From contig NZ_CP073754.1 in NCBI RefSeq assembly GCF_018734325.1, forward strand, positions 1,984,001-2,048,000: a stretch of 64,000 bases of DNA, written 5' to 3'. Under the pieces are notes generated by a model, which saw nothing but the letters and a program-made list of their open reading frames with translations, was not told where the DNA came from and did no database searches. Below, one piece after another: positions 34,237 to 44,316 of the stretch. The position numbers and the translations under genes were made by a program. Source of the DNA: Methylomonas paludis (lineage in GTDB: Bacteria; Pseudomonadota; Gammaproteobacteria; Methylococcales; Methylomonadaceae). Numbering within the stretch: the first letter of the stretch is position 1; each line of letters opens with the position of its first letter.

Positions 34237-36937
34237 GACTGATCCGGCTCAATTATTGGCTCAGGCTATGAACTGGCATCGGAGTGGTCAATTACCTCAG
34301 GCGGAGGCCGGTTACCGTCAACTGCTGTCCAGACAGCCAGATCATTTTGATGCCTTGCATTTATCCGGGGTGCTGGCCGCCCAAACCGGCCGGTTTGAAC
34401 AGGCGGCCGTGCTGATTGCCCAGGCCCTGGCCGTTAATCCTCACCATGCTGTGGCCTGTTTCAATCTGGCTAATGCTTTGCTGGAATTACACCGCGATAC
34501 CGAGGCGCTACGCTACTATCAGCAGGCACTGGCTCTGCAAGCCGATTTCAGCGCCGCTGACTGGAAGCAGGGCGTGGTTCTGCATAAACTTGAACGTTAT
34601 TCAGAAGCATTAGCCTGCTATGAGCGGGTCATTGCGCGACAACCTAGCCATGCCGAGGCTTTTAATAATCGCGGTCTGGTGCTTAATGCGCTGCAGCAAC
34701 CTGCCGCAGCCCAATGCAGTTTCGAGCAGGCCATCGCTCTGCAGCCGGATCAGCCGGGTGCTTATTATAATCTGGGCATGTTGCTGGATGAACTGGGTCA
34801 CTATGAGGCGGCTTTGAGCCGCTTTGATCAGGCTCTGGCTGTCAAACCGAATGCCCTGGACACTCATATCGCTCGCGGCAATACCTTGCAGCATCTAAAG
34901 CATCCGGCTCTGGCCCTGGACTGTTTTGCTCAGGCCATCGCCTTGCAGCCGGAACTGGCCGCAGCCCATTATAATTACGGCCTGGCCTTGCACGAATTAC
35001 AGCGCTACAGTGCCGCACACGGCAGTTTTACCAGGGCTATCACCTTAGATCCAGATTATGCCGAGGCCTATTGCGCAGCCGGACTGGCCTTGCATGAACT
35101 CAAACAGCACAGCGCGGCACTGGACTGCTTTGACCGTGCTTTGCAACTCCAGCCCGATTTCATCGCCGCCCATAATAATCGCGGCATGGCTTTACAGCAG
35201 CTCAAGCAGCATACTGCGGCCTTGATATGTTTTGAACAGGCTATTACCCTTGATCCAGAAGGGGCAATAGCCTACTGTAATCGCGGGGTCAGCCTCAGCC
35301 ATTTGCGTCAGTACACGGCGGCACAACACAGTTTTGCTCAGGCGCTGTCTTTAAAACCCGATTATGCTGAAGCCTATAATAATAATGCCAATGTATTGGC
35401 AAACCTAAAGCATCACGCTCAGGCTTTACGCGCTTATGAACAGGCTTTGGCGCTAAAACCGGATCTGGTCGTGGCTTGGTGTGGTTGCGGGATGGTTTTA
35501 CAGGAATTAAAGCGTTATGCAGATGCGCTGGCCTGTTTGCATCGAGCCCTGCAGCTCAAGCCCGAGCAGGACTATTTGTCTGGCCATATATTGCAACTCA
35601 AGCTGCATATTTGTGATTGGCGGGATTTAGCTGCCGAACTTTCCTGTTGCCGCGCCGGAATTGCCGCCGGTCATAACACATCAGCCCCGTTCACGCTGTT
35701 GGCAGCCATTGATGATCCGGCTTTACAACATCAGGCCGCTCGCCAATGGGCGGCCGAAAAATTCCCGCCGCTACCGGATTTACCGGCCTTATCCGCCTAT
35801 GCTCCCCATGACAAAATCCGTATCGGCTATTTTTCCGCCGATTTTCATAATCACGCTCTGGCAATTTTAATTGCTGAATTGTTTGAGGTGCATGATCGTG
35901 ACCACTTTGAAGTTATTGGCTTTGCTTTCGGTGCCGATGTTCAAGATGCAATGCGCAGTCGTTTGGAAGCCGCATTTTCTAAGGTGGTGGATTTGCGCCA
36001 TCTTGACGATGTGGCCGCAGCCCGACTGGTCAGAAGTATGGAAATCGATATTGCTGTTAATCTTGGCGGCTATACCACAGATAATCGAACCGGTATTTTT
36101 GCTTTGCGGGCCGCCCCGCTACAGGTCAATTATCTGGGTTACGCCGGCACTATGGGGGCCACTTATATGGATTATCTGCTGGCCGATCCGGTCTTGATAC
36201 CTGCGCACAACCGGGTGCATTACTCGGAAAATATCGTCTATCTACCGGATAGTTTTTTGCCTTGCGATACTACCCGGCCTGTTGCTGATACCGATTTTCA
36301 ACGCGCTGATTTCGGTTTGCCTGCGGACGGTTTTGTGTTCTGCTGTTTTAACAATGCCTATAAAATCCAGCCCGCCGTGTTTGGCCTCTGGTTGGGTATT
36401 CTGGCGGCTGTACCGTCTGCGGTGCTGTGGCTGCCGGAATTTAATCCGGCCGCTACGGCAAATTTGCTGGCGGCTACCGGTCAGCAGGGCATCAGTGCCG
36501 ATCGGCTGATTTTTGCCCGGCAACTGCCGCTGGTGTCCGAGCATCTGGCCCGGTTGCGGCTGGCCGATCTGTTTCTGGACACTTTGCCGTATAACGCTCA
36601 TACCACCGCCAGCGATGCGCTATGGGCCGGTCTGCCGGTGCTGACCTGTGCCGGAGAATCCTTCGCCGGTCGGGTGGCCGCCAGTCTGCTGGCAGCCATC
36701 GGCCTGCCGGAACTGATCACCACTACCCCGGCTGACTATCAGGCGCTGGCCATCGAACTGGCTACTCAACCCCGGCAGCTGGCGGCAATCAAGGCCAAAC
36801 TGGCCGCCAATCGCCTGACCACGCCTTTATTCGATATCCGCCGTTTTACCGTCCATCTCGAACAGGCTTATCGGCAAATGTTCAGCCGCGCTCAGGCCGG
36901 TTTACCACCTGAGGATATTGTTGTTAAATCCATCTAG
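34223..36937 (+). CDS. TPR-OGT (SPINDLY/GT41) glycosyltransferase 3
   Basis: About 904 residues from the ATG at 34223, which overlaps the end of gene 2; the frame continues upstream to 34133 without support. Thirteen TPR units make this the longest substrate-binding solenoid of the four OGT enzymes. The OGT domain keeps H544 (DFHNHA) and K714 (NNAYKIQP). From residue 622 on, the DNA is nearly identical to gene 1, so the two enzymes differ mainly in TPR length and in the first half of the catalytic domain. This suggests the same sugar donor but different targets. Confidence 0.92.
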   Translation: MYQPETDPAQLLAQAMNWHRSGQLPQAEAGYRQLLSRQPDHFDALHLSGVLAAQTGRFEQAAVLIAQALAVNPHHAVACFNLANALLELHRDTEALRYYQQALALQADFSAADWKQGVVLHKLERYSEALACYERVIARQPSHAEAFNNRGLVLNALQQPAAAQCSFEQAIALQPDQPGAYYNLGMLLDELGHYEAALSRFDQALAVKPNALDTHIARGNTLQHLKHPALALDCFAQAIALQPELAAAHYNYGLALHELQRYSAAHGSFTRAITLDPDYAEAYCAAGLALHELKQHSAALDCFDRALQLQPDFIAAHNNRGMALQQLKQHTAALICFEQAITLDPEGAIAYCNRGVSLSHLRQYTAAQHSFAQALSLKPDYAEAYNNNANVLANLKHHAQALRAYEQALALKPDLVVAWCGCGMVLQELKRYADALACLHRALQLKPEQDYLSGHILQLKLHICDWRDLAAELSCCRAGIAAGHNTSAPFTLLAAIDDPALQHQAARQWAAEKFPPLPDLPALSAYAPHDKIRIGYFSADFHNHALAILIAELFEVHDRDHFEVIGFAFGADVQDAMRSRLEAAFSKVVDLRHLDDVAAARLVRSMEIDIAVNLGGYTTDNRTGIFALRAAPLQVNYLGYAGTMGATYMDYLLADPVLIPAHNRVHYSENIVYLPDSFLPCDTTRPVADTDFQRADFGLPADGFVFCCFNNAYKIQPAVFGLWLGILAAVPSAVLWLPEFNPAATANLLAATGQQGISADRLIFARQLPLVSEHLARLRLADLFLDTLPYNAHTTASDALWAGLPVLTCAGESFAGRVAASLLAAIGLPELITTTPADYQALAIELATQPRQLAAIKAKLAANRLTTPLFDIRRFTVHLEQAYRQMFSRAQAGLPPEDIVVKSI
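36087..36918 (+). repeat. Near-identical 832-bp segment, copy 2 (partner at 31258)
   Basis: Direct repeat of 31258-32089 at a constant offset of 4829 bp. Recombination between the copies would delete gene 2 and fuse genes 1 and 3 in frame. Confidence 0.88.
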
Positions 36938-36944
36938 AGAAGCT

Positions 36945-39266
36945 ATGAAACCGGATACACCTTCATTTAAACAACAACAGGCATTTTTACAGGGTCGGGC
37001 TTTGTTGAATAGTGGTCAGTTTACTGATGCTGCGCATATATTTCAGAAGTTGCTGAAAAATTTTCCGCGCGATACGGTGATTTTGCTGGAATTGGCTAGT
37101 GTCCGATTACAGGAAGGCAATTTTGAAGCGGCGTTGCAGCTTTTTGAGCGGGTATTACAACTCAACCCGCAACAAGCTGGCGTTTGGTTTGATCGGGCTA
37201 ATCTGTTGCGGGAATTGGGCGGTTTCCAGCAAGCCATAGCCGCTTATGACCGAGTCTTGGCTTTAGAGCCGGATAATGCTTCTGCCTACATCAATCGCGG
37301 TATAACGCAGGATTGCTTGACCCAATATCCGGCTGCGCTGGCCAGCTTTGCTAAGGCTATTGCCCTACAGCCGGATAATGCCGCTGCTTATTACAATCAG
37401 GGCCACACCCTGCAACGTAGTGAGCTTTATTCCGAAGCCTTACACAGCTATGCCTGTGCCATAACGCTTAAGCCGGATTTTGCCGAAGCTCATTATTGTC
37501 ATGGTCTGGTGTTAAATCACCTTAAAGACTATGAGACGGCCCTGCTCAGTTTTAACCGGGCGTTAGCGCTAAAACCGGATTTTGCGGCCGCCTATAATAA
37601 TCGCGGCTTTACTCTGCAAAATCTGCAACGTTACGCCGAATCGCTGACCAGTCTGGAGCAGGCAATGGCGCTTAATACCGATAATATGGATGCCGCTTAT
37701 ATCAATAGCGGCGTGGCTTTACTGCATTTGGACCAGCGTGAGGCGAGTCTGGAAAGTTTTACCCAGGCTTTGGTGTTCCGGCCTGATTCTGTAGCTGCCT
37801 ATTACGGCATGGCTAGTGCCCTTTATGATCTTAAGCGCTATGAAGCTGCACTGGCTTGCTACGAACAGGTGCTGGCTTTGCAGCCTGATTATGCGTTTCT
37901 GCATGGCCAATACTGGCACACTCGATTGCAGATTTGTGCCTGGCAGGACTTGGATACCTCATTGGAGCAGCTTGCCGGGCGAATTGAAACTGCTGCACAG
38001 GTTTCTACGCCGTTTCCGGTTCTGGCCTTTTTTGATGACCCAGCCTTGCAGCGGCAAGCCGCCGAAATCTGGACGACTGCTAAATACGCGGATATCGCGA
38101 TACTGCCGGGCATGACTCAGCATCCTCTGCATCAGAAAATCCGCGTGGCCTATTTTTCGGCGGATTTCCGTAATCATCCGGTGGCGTTTCTCACTGCCCA
38201 GTTGTTTGAGCATCATGACCGCGACAGCTTTGAGATTATCGGTTTCGCTTTCGGCCCGGACCGCCAAGATGCCATGCGCACCCGGCTGGAGGAGGGGTTT
38301 GACCGCTTTATCGATATCCGCAGTCTTTCCGATCTGCAGGCTGTGCAACTGGCCAGAAGCTTGGAAATTGATATTGCCGTTGATTTGGGCGGCTATACTA
38401 CCGGCTGCCGCTCCGGTATTTTTGCCTTGCGCGCTGCGCCGGTGCAGGTCAGCTATCTGGGCTATCCGGGCACGATGGGGGCAGAGTTCATGGATTACCT
38501 GATCGCCGATAGAATAGTTATCCCTGCCGCCACCCGCCGCCATTACGTTGAACGTATTGTCTATTTGCCGGATAGCTTTCAGGTTAACGACAGCGATCTG
38601 GCGATTGCCGATAAAACCTTCAGCCGGGCCGATTTCGGTTTGCCGGCTCATGGCTTTGTGTTCTGCTGTTTTAATAATACTTATAAAATTCAGGCGGCCT
38701 GTTTCCTGAGCTGGCTACGGATTCTGGCCCAAGTGCCCGGCAGTGTGCTGTGGCTACCGGAGGATAACGCACCAGCGATGGCTAATCTGCAAGCCGCCGC
38801 CCACCGCCAGGGCATCGGTGCCGAGCGGGTAGTTTTTGCCCCACGCCTGCCCAGCCGCGCGGAACATTTGGCCAGACTAGGGCTGGCCGATCTGTTTCTG
38901 GACACTTTGCCGTATAACGCTCATACCACTGCCAGTGATGCGCTGTGGGCCGGTCTGCCGGTGCTGACCTGTGCCGGAGAATCCTTCGCCGGACGGGTGG
39001 CCGCCAGTCTACTGACAGCCATCGGCCTGCCGGAACTGATCACCACTAAACCAACTGACTATCAGGCGCTAGCCGTGGAACTGGCTATCCAGCCTGACCG
39101 ACTAGCCGCGATCAAGGCCAAACTGGCCGCCAACCGCCTGACCACACCTTTGTTCGACTGCGCACGATTTACGGCTCACCTGGAAGCGGCGTTTACCCAA
39201 ATGTACGTCCGTAGTCAGGCCGGCTTGGCACCAGTCGATCTTGATATGACGACGGGCAACGCATGA
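36945..39266 (+). CDS. TPR-OGT (SPINDLY/GT41) glycosyltransferase 4
   Basis: About 773 residues from the ATG at 36945 (AGAGAAG just before it); a TTG at 36918 is less likely. Nine TPR units precede the OGT domain, which keeps H411 (DFRNHP) and K581 (NNTYKIQA). The donor-binding part TLPYNAHTTASDALWAGLPV is shared with genes 1 and 3. It ends in an ATGA overlap with the next gene, so translation is coupled. Confidence 0.92.
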   Translation: MKPDTPSFKQQQAFLQGRALLNSGQFTDAAHIFQKLLKNFPRDTVILLELASVRLQEGNFEAALQLFERVLQLNPQQAGVWFDRANLLRELGGFQQAIAAYDRVLALEPDNASAYINRGITQDCLTQYPAALASFAKAIALQPDNAAAYYNQGHTLQRSELYSEALHSYACAITLKPDFAEAHYCHGLVLNHLKDYETALLSFNRALALKPDFAAAYNNRGFTLQNLQRYAESLTSLEQAMALNTDNMDAAYINSGVALLHLDQREASLESFTQALVFRPDSVAAYYGMASALYDLKRYEAALACYEQVLALQPDYAFLHGQYWHTRLQICAWQDLDTSLEQLAGRIETAAQVSTPFPVLAFFDDPALQRQAAEIWTTAKYADIAILPGMTQHPLHQKIRVAYFSADFRNHPVAFLTAQLFEHHDRDSFEIIGFAFGPDRQDAMRTRLEEGFDRFIDIRSLSDLQAVQLARSLEIDIAVDLGGYTTGCRSGIFALRAAPVQVSYLGYPGTMGAEFMDYLIADRIVIPAATRRHYVERIVYLPDSFQVNDSDLAIADKTFSRADFGLPAHGFVFCCFNNTYKIQAACFLSWLRILAQVPGSVLWLPEDNAPAMANLQAAAHRQGIGAERVVFAPRLPSRAEHLARLGLADLFLDTLPYNAHTTASDALWAGLPVLTCAGESFAGRVAASLLTAIGLPELITTKPTDYQALAVELAIQPDRLAAIKAKLAANRLTTPLFDCARFTAHLEAAFTQMYVRSQAGLAPVDLDMTTGNA

Positions 39267-41272
39267 ATGCCGCCCATCACCCGGTATTGCCGCTCCTGCC
39301 GGCATTAACCTGGTTAGAGCAGGGCAATGCACTGCATGCCGAGCATCATTATGAGCCGGCTTTGCAATGTTATGCCCAGGCCATTGCCGAGCAGCCTGAT
39401 GCTGGTGAAGCTTATTGGCGACAGGGTAATACTTTGCTAATGCTGGGCCGACATGCCGAGGCTGTGGTCAGTTATGATCGCGCCATCGCCTGTCAACCGG
39501 CTTACGCCAAGGCCTATAATAATCGGGGCATGGCTTTGCAGCGCCAAGGGCTGCAAGTCGCAGCGCTGGACAGTTTTACCCAGGCCTTAGCCTTGCAGCC
39601 CGACTCGGTCAACGCCTTACTCAATCGCAGCCGCACCCTGCAAAATCTGCAACGCCACAGCGAAGCGCTGGCCGGCTTCGCCGCCGTCATGACCCTACGG
39701 CCGGATGATGCCGAACTGCACTTGCAGCACGGTCTGGTGCTGAAAGACCTCAGTCAATACGCGGCGGCGCTGATCAGCTTTGAACGAGCCCTGGCCTTGA
39801 ATCCAACTCACGCCGGAGCTTGCTGTAATTGCGGGCTGGCATTGTATGAACTAAAGCAACCGGCTGCGGCAATAGCCTACTTTAAGCGCGCCAGCGAGCT
39901 ACAGCCGGATTTTGCCGCTGCTTATAACAATTGCGGGCTGGCCCAGTTGCAACTCAAACAGTATGCACCGGCTTTACTCAGTTTTGATCAAGCTTTGCTT
40001 CTTTGCCCGGATTTTACCGAAGCTCTTAATAATCGCGGCAACGCTTTACATCAGCTCAAACGCTATGCCGATGCTTTATTAAGTTACGATCAGGCTCTGG
40101 CCCGGCAACCCGATTATGCCGAAGCCTTTAACAATCGCGGCATTACTCTGGATGAGCTGAATCGCCACACCGAAGCTATCCATTATTTTGAGCAGGCCAT
40201 TCGGCTTAAACCAGATTATGCCGCAGCCTATCTTAATCGCGGCTGCGCATTGCAGAATCAGTTGCAACTGTTTGCGGCCCTAGAAGATTACAATCAGGCA
40301 ATTGCTTTAAAACCCGATTTTGCCCCAGCTTATTGGAATAAAGCTTTGCTTATGCTGTTAAACGGCGATTACCAATTCGGCTGGCAACTTTATGAATGGC
40401 GCTGGAAGGCGCAAATCGATGTTATGGCGGATTTCCCCCAGCCGCTCTGGTTGGGTGTAACGGCGCTTACCGGTAAAATCATCCTGATTCATCCAGAACA
40501 GGGTCTGGGCGATTTTATTCAGTTTTGCCGTTATGCTTATTTGCTGGAGGCGGCAGGGGCTAAAGTGGTGATCCAAACTCCCCGATCGCTGTTCAATTTA
40601 TTATCCGGCCTCAATCATCGTTTTACAATTGTGGCCCAGGGCCAACCGCTGCCGGCTTTCGATCTGCACTGTCCGCTGCTGAGCCTGCCGTTGGCCTTTA
40701 AAACCGGCTTGGACAATATTCCCGCCACCATACCTTATTTGTCTGTTTCCAGTGATAAACAACAATTGTGGCGTAATCGGCTCGGCCCGAAATCCAGGCA
40801 GCGCATAGGTATTGTTTGGTCGGGCTCAGCCACCCATAAAAACGACCATAAGCGTAGTATTCCACTGGCATTATTAAAACCGCTGTTCTGTTTGCCGGTA
40901 GAATGGCATTGTCTGCAAATAGAGTTTAGCGCCGCCGACCGTGATTTGCTTGAGACTGGACTGCCACTATACGTACATCAACAGGCACTGGCTGATTTTG
41001 CGGATACGGCTGCGTTGATTGATGCGATGGATTTGGTGATCAGCATTGATACCTCTGTGGCTCATTTGGCAGGTGCTCTGGCTAAACCCGTCTGGATTTT
41101 ATTGCCGTTTGCTCCTGATTTTCGTTGGCTGCTGGCAAGGCGCGACTGCCCCTGGTATCCCACGGCAACCTTGTGGAGACAATCTGCCGCCGCCGATTGG
41201 GACACTGTCATAGCGGATATTGTCGAACAACTGCCGGTATTTATCGAGACCGGCACAGCGTTGCGGCTATAA
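39263..41272 (+). CDS. TPR protein with GT9-like (heptosyltransferase-like) domain, copy 1
   Basis: The 669-residue protein has eleven TPR units and then a different glycosyltransferase fold. Its marks are LYEWRWKAQIDV, KIILIHPEQGLGDFIQFCRY, RIGIVWSGSATHKNDHKRS, and DLVISIDTSVAHLAGALAK near the C-terminus. These resemble the GT9/heptosyltransferase family, in which the last motif contacts the nucleotide sugar. The substrate is unknown. Its TPRs suggest a protein target. It overlaps OGT gene 4 by 4 bp and is paralogous to the gene at 45147. Confidence 0.88.
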   Translation: MNAAHHPVLPLLPALTWLEQGNALHAEHHYEPALQCYAQAIAEQPDAGEAYWRQGNTLLMLGRHAEAVVSYDRAIACQPAYAKAYNNRGMALQRQGLQVAALDSFTQALALQPDSVNALLNRSRTLQNLQRHSEALAGFAAVMTLRPDDAELHLQHGLVLKDLSQYAAALISFERALALNPTHAGACCNCGLALYELKQPAAAIAYFKRASELQPDFAAAYNNCGLAQLQLKQYAPALLSFDQALLLCPDFTEALNNRGNALHQLKRYADALLSYDQALARQPDYAEAFNNRGITLDELNRHTEAIHYFEQAIRLKPDYAAAYLNRGCALQNQLQLFAALEDYNQAIALKPDFAPAYWNKALLMLLNGDYQFGWQLYEWRWKAQIDVMADFPQPLWLGVTALTGKIILIHPEQGLGDFIQFCRYAYLLEAAGAKVVIQTPRSLFNLLSGLNHRFTIVAQGQPLPAFDLHCPLLSLPLAFKTGLDNIPATIPYLSVSSDKQQLWRNRLGPKSRQRIGIVWSGSATHKNDHKRSIPLALLKPLFCLPVEWHCLQIEFSAADRDLLETGLPLYVHQQALADFADTAALIDAMDLVISIDTSVAHLAGALAKPVWILLPFAPDFRWLLARRDCPWYPTATLWRQSAAADWDTVIADIVEQLPVFIETGTALRL

Positions 41273-41365
41273 CTGTGGCGCAGTGCTGAAATTAGTCATA
41301 ATGAAATTTGCTGTGTGGACAGTATAATCGGTGCAATAGTAGTCAATCATTTCTATCTGTTCAGT

Positions 41366-42283
41366 ATGACTAAACTTGCCCAGGCAAAACTCAATTTATA
41401 TACATTTCAATTCAAGGCAATGGGCACGATTTGCGATTTGCAATGTTATGTGTCCAGCGCAGCAACCGGTCAGGCCATTAGTCAATTAGTCTATGCCGAT
41501 GTATCCCGTTTGGAAAAGCGTTATTCACGTTACCTAACTGACAGCTATTTAGCGCACATCAACCGCGCGGCAGCAGCGGGCGGTGAAATTGCCGTGGATA
41601 CCGAAACTGCCGGTCTACTGGACTATGCCGCCACCTGTTATGCCCAAAGTGACGGCTTGTTTGATATTACCTCCGGGGTGTTACGCCGAGCCTGGCGCTT
41701 TGACAGCGGCAAATTGCCTGAGCAATCGGTGATAGATAGTTTGCTGGAAACCGTAGGCTGGCAGAAACTGCACTGGCAAGCGCCGCTGCTGAGTTTTCCG
41801 CTGCCCGGTCTGGAAATCGATTTAGGCGGAGTGGTCAAGGAATATGCCGCCGACCGGGCGGCGGTAATTTGTCAGGAAGCCGGAGTAGGGCACGGTTTTG
41901 TTAATCTGGGCGGTGATATTCGCATCATCGGTCCGCATCCTGATGGCCGGCCCTGGATTATAGGCATTCAGCATCCGCGCGATAAACAACTGGTGTTACA
42001 GAATCTGGAATTGCATCGCGGCGGCATGGCCAGCAGTGGCGATTACGAACGCTGCATGATAATTGATGGTGTGCGTTACGGGCATATCATCAACCCCAAG
42101 ACCGGCTGGCCGGTCAAACATCTGGCTTCAGTCAGTGTAGTGGGTGATTTTTGCCTGATTGCCGGCAGCGCCACCACCATCGCTATGCTCAAGGAACAGC
42201 AAGGTCCGGCCTGGTTGGCAGAACTGGGATTACCCTATGTCTGTATGGATGCCGCCGGTAATATATGCCAACACCCGGCATAA
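41366..42283 (+). CDS. ApbE family FAD:protein FMN transferase (copy 2)
   Basis: About 305 residues from the ATG at 41366 (MTKLAQAKLNLYTFQFKAMGT), which matches the N-terminus of copy 1; the frame extends to 41315. Landmarks are RLEKRYSRYLTDSYLAHIN, DLGGVVKEYAADRAA, HGFVNLGGDIRIIG and HIINPKTGWPVKH. Like copy 1, it lacks a signal peptide. It lies 93 bp after the TPR-GT9 gene on the same strand and may belong to that operon. No obvious flavin-acceptor protein is encoded next to it. Confidence 0.9.
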   Translation: MTKLAQAKLNLYTFQFKAMGTICDLQCYVSSAATGQAISQLVYADVSRLEKRYSRYLTDSYLAHINRAAAAGGEIAVDTETAGLLDYAATCYAQSDGLFDITSGVLRRAWRFDSGKLPEQSVIDSLLETVGWQKLHWQAPLLSFPLPGLEIDLGGVVKEYAADRAAVICQEAGVGHGFVNLGGDIRIIGPHPDGRPWIIGIQHPRDKQLVLQNLELHRGGMASSGDYERCMIIDGVRYGHIINPKTGWPVKHLASVSVVGDFCLIAGSATTIAMLKEQQGPAWLAELGLPYVCMDAAGNICQHPA

Positions 42284-42369
42284 GCACTTATTTTCAAAAT
42301 ATGTCAATAAACCCAAAAACGTAAAATTTACGTCATATCACCTATGGCTTGATCGTTTCGCCGCCCACC

Positions 42370-44310
42370 TCATTCTTTTTGTACTCCCGGCAGCAACTGC
42401 GGAAAACTGCCTTTGCGGATATTGAAAAAAAACAGTTCCGGCACACTGACCAGCATACCTTTCAGGCTCATGCGCAGATTTTTCCCGGCATCCCAGGGCA
42501 GGGCGATGATGCCGTACAGCGTTTGTCCCGCCGCCACCGCCAAATTGACACTGCCCAATAAAGGTCGTGGCCAAACTGCATCCTGAGTAAAAAACAGGAA
42601 TGCGCTATCTTCGCCATGCCGGTGGTAAATAGTCGAGCTAAGGGTGTTTGATTCAGACAAATCGACCAGGATATCGGGTTGGTATCGATATTGGGTTTCA
42701 ATTTGCTGTTCCCGGTAAGTGCTTAACCGATAGCTGGCATCCACACGATAAGCATTAGCCACCGCATCGAAAGCAACAAAGGGAATGATGTTCAAGGCTT
42801 GATCTTCAATGTAACCGCCCAGCCATTGCTCAGATGTTTGCCGAATCTGTGCTGCCGCCGCTGGCTTGCCGGCTTTATCAGTCACCACTTGCTGTTTGAG
42901 ATTGGTGTTAATGACGCGGAAAATTTCCGTTACACAATTGCGGCTTAACAATTGGTAATCATAAAGCATCCGGAGTTGGCCGGCGTAGGCATCAAGTTGC
43001 TGGCTTAGCGCTTGAATATGGCTATCAAGTTGGTCTGGCGTAATGGCCAGAGACACCAAGTTTGCCTTTGCGCTCACTGCAGGTGTGTTGCTTAATGCCG
43101 GCAGCAAGATACTATCATTGCTGTGTGGTATAGCTTGGATTTTTAACCAGCGGCTGCCGGCCAGTTCAATCTCGTTATAACTACGTTCATCCAGTCCAGC
43201 GGATTTATGCAAACCTTGCCTGGCTTTATCCAGCAGTGATTCTGCCTGGCTGATAGCATCCTCTAAACTTTCTGGAGCAATCTCTTGGCCCTTAGTCGTA
43301 GTATCACTGGGCAGGCAACGATCTAATACGACTAAATAACCGGTTTGTATCGATTGATCCAGGGCGTGCAATCTGGCCATGCCCACCAATAGGGGATAAC
43401 CCCAATCGCCGCGTTCGCTACGCATGAGTTTAATCAAGTCCTGGCATAGCGTCTGGCGAAATTCGGCTAACTTGCTTATGGCCTTATCGTCCAGTTTTAA
43501 GCGCGTTTGAGTACTGGTCAGCAATGTTTCCTGGCGAGGTACCAGCTCCCGCTCCAGCGCTTCCAGCGCGGCCAGATTAAGCAAACCGTTTTGATAGCGC
43601 TGACTAAATCCTGGCGGATAGTCTACATACTGCTGTTCAGTCAATTCAATGGGTTTACTTACCGCAGCAGGTTTTAATGCCTGTAACTGTGTCCAGATTT
43701 GTTGATGTTTTTGCGCCAAAAAAATGTCGCCGTAGGTAGCGATAACTGCCTGTTTAAGCTGGGCAGCACTAGTATTGTGCTGCGGACTTTCATTTTCAGA
43801 ACCCATCCAGCGCTGACCGGCTTGATAATCACTTAAAAAATATCCCAGCGCCTTTAGTTCTACAGTGCTTACCGTGCCTGGGTCAGGCGTGGTCAGGGAC
43901 AGTTGTTTCAGCGCCTTGAGTAGCGCCAAATCATCCTGCAATGCTTTTAGCCTGGTAAATTGCTGATTCTGAATTAAAAACCTGTGATTAAAGGCATCAC
44001 GCAAATTTTGAAACACCTGGTCGGCAACTTCGATGCGATGACCTTCGATTGTTCGATTTTCCAGATAGCTGTAATTAAATTTAAAGGCTGAGAAATCGTC
44101 GCGGAATATCCGTAACAGCCCCGGCTCAACGTGCTGAAAATGAAAAACTTCACGCTCGAATTGAATAGCGCTATGTCCACCGCTGGCACTGCCTTCCCCT
44201 GAGTTGATATACAGGTAGTCGATATAACCATGTTCAGCCTGAGCCGAAGACCAGGCCAAAACCAAGTATACCGCCCAGACTAATGACCGCGACCGGCCGG
44301 GGTAGCCCAT
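42370..44310 (-). CDS. Secreted DUF4105-like protein (permuted NlpC/P60-type fold)
   Basis: The 646-residue protein begins with a signal peptide ending near SSAQAEHG. GGHSAIQFEREVFHFQ near residue 44 and LLSRNCVTEIFRVIN near residue 465 match the His and Cys elements of DUF4105, a family that includes the Lnb lipoprotein N-acyltransferase of enterococci. A long helical insert, larger than in typical members, separates them. The C-terminal 150 residues look like beta-rich barrel sequence. It is co-directional with the lipoprotein gene 6 bp upstream. Lipoprotein processing is one possible role; this is an inference. Confidence 0.6.
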   Translation of the reverse strand: MGYPGRSRSLVWAVYLVLAWSSAQAEHGYIDYLYINSGEGSASGGHSAIQFEREVFHFQHVEPGLLRIFRDDFSAFKFNYSYLENRTIEGHRIEVADQVFQNLRDAFNHRFLIQNQQFTRLKALQDDLALLKALKQLSLTTPDPGTVSTVELKALGYFLSDYQAGQRWMGSENESPQHNTSAAQLKQAVIATYGDIFLAQKHQQIWTQLQALKPAAVSKPIELTEQQYVDYPPGFSQRYQNGLLNLAALEALERELVPRQETLLTSTQTRLKLDDKAISKLAEFRQTLCQDLIKLMRSERGDWGYPLLVGMARLHALDQSIQTGYLVVLDRCLPSDTTTKGQEIAPESLEDAISQAESLLDKARQGLHKSAGLDERSYNEIELAGSRWLKIQAIPHSNDSILLPALSNTPAVSAKANLVSLAITPDQLDSHIQALSQQLDAYAGQLRMLYDYQLLSRNCVTEIFRVINTNLKQQVVTDKAGKPAAAAQIRQTSEQWLGGYIEDQALNIIPFVAFDAVANAYRVDASYRLSTYREQQIETQYRYQPDILVDLSESNTLSSTIYHRHGEDSAFLFFTQDAVWPRPLLGSVNLAVAAGQTLYGIIALPWDAGKNLRMSLKGMLVSVPELFFFNIRKGSFPQLLPGVQKE

Positions 44311-44316
44311 AACAGT

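Noticed and set aside
37959-38651. Minus-strand frame of 230 codons opposite OGT gene 4
   Set aside because: Shadow of the catalytic domain; similar shadows occur opposite the paralogues at 31413 and 36242.
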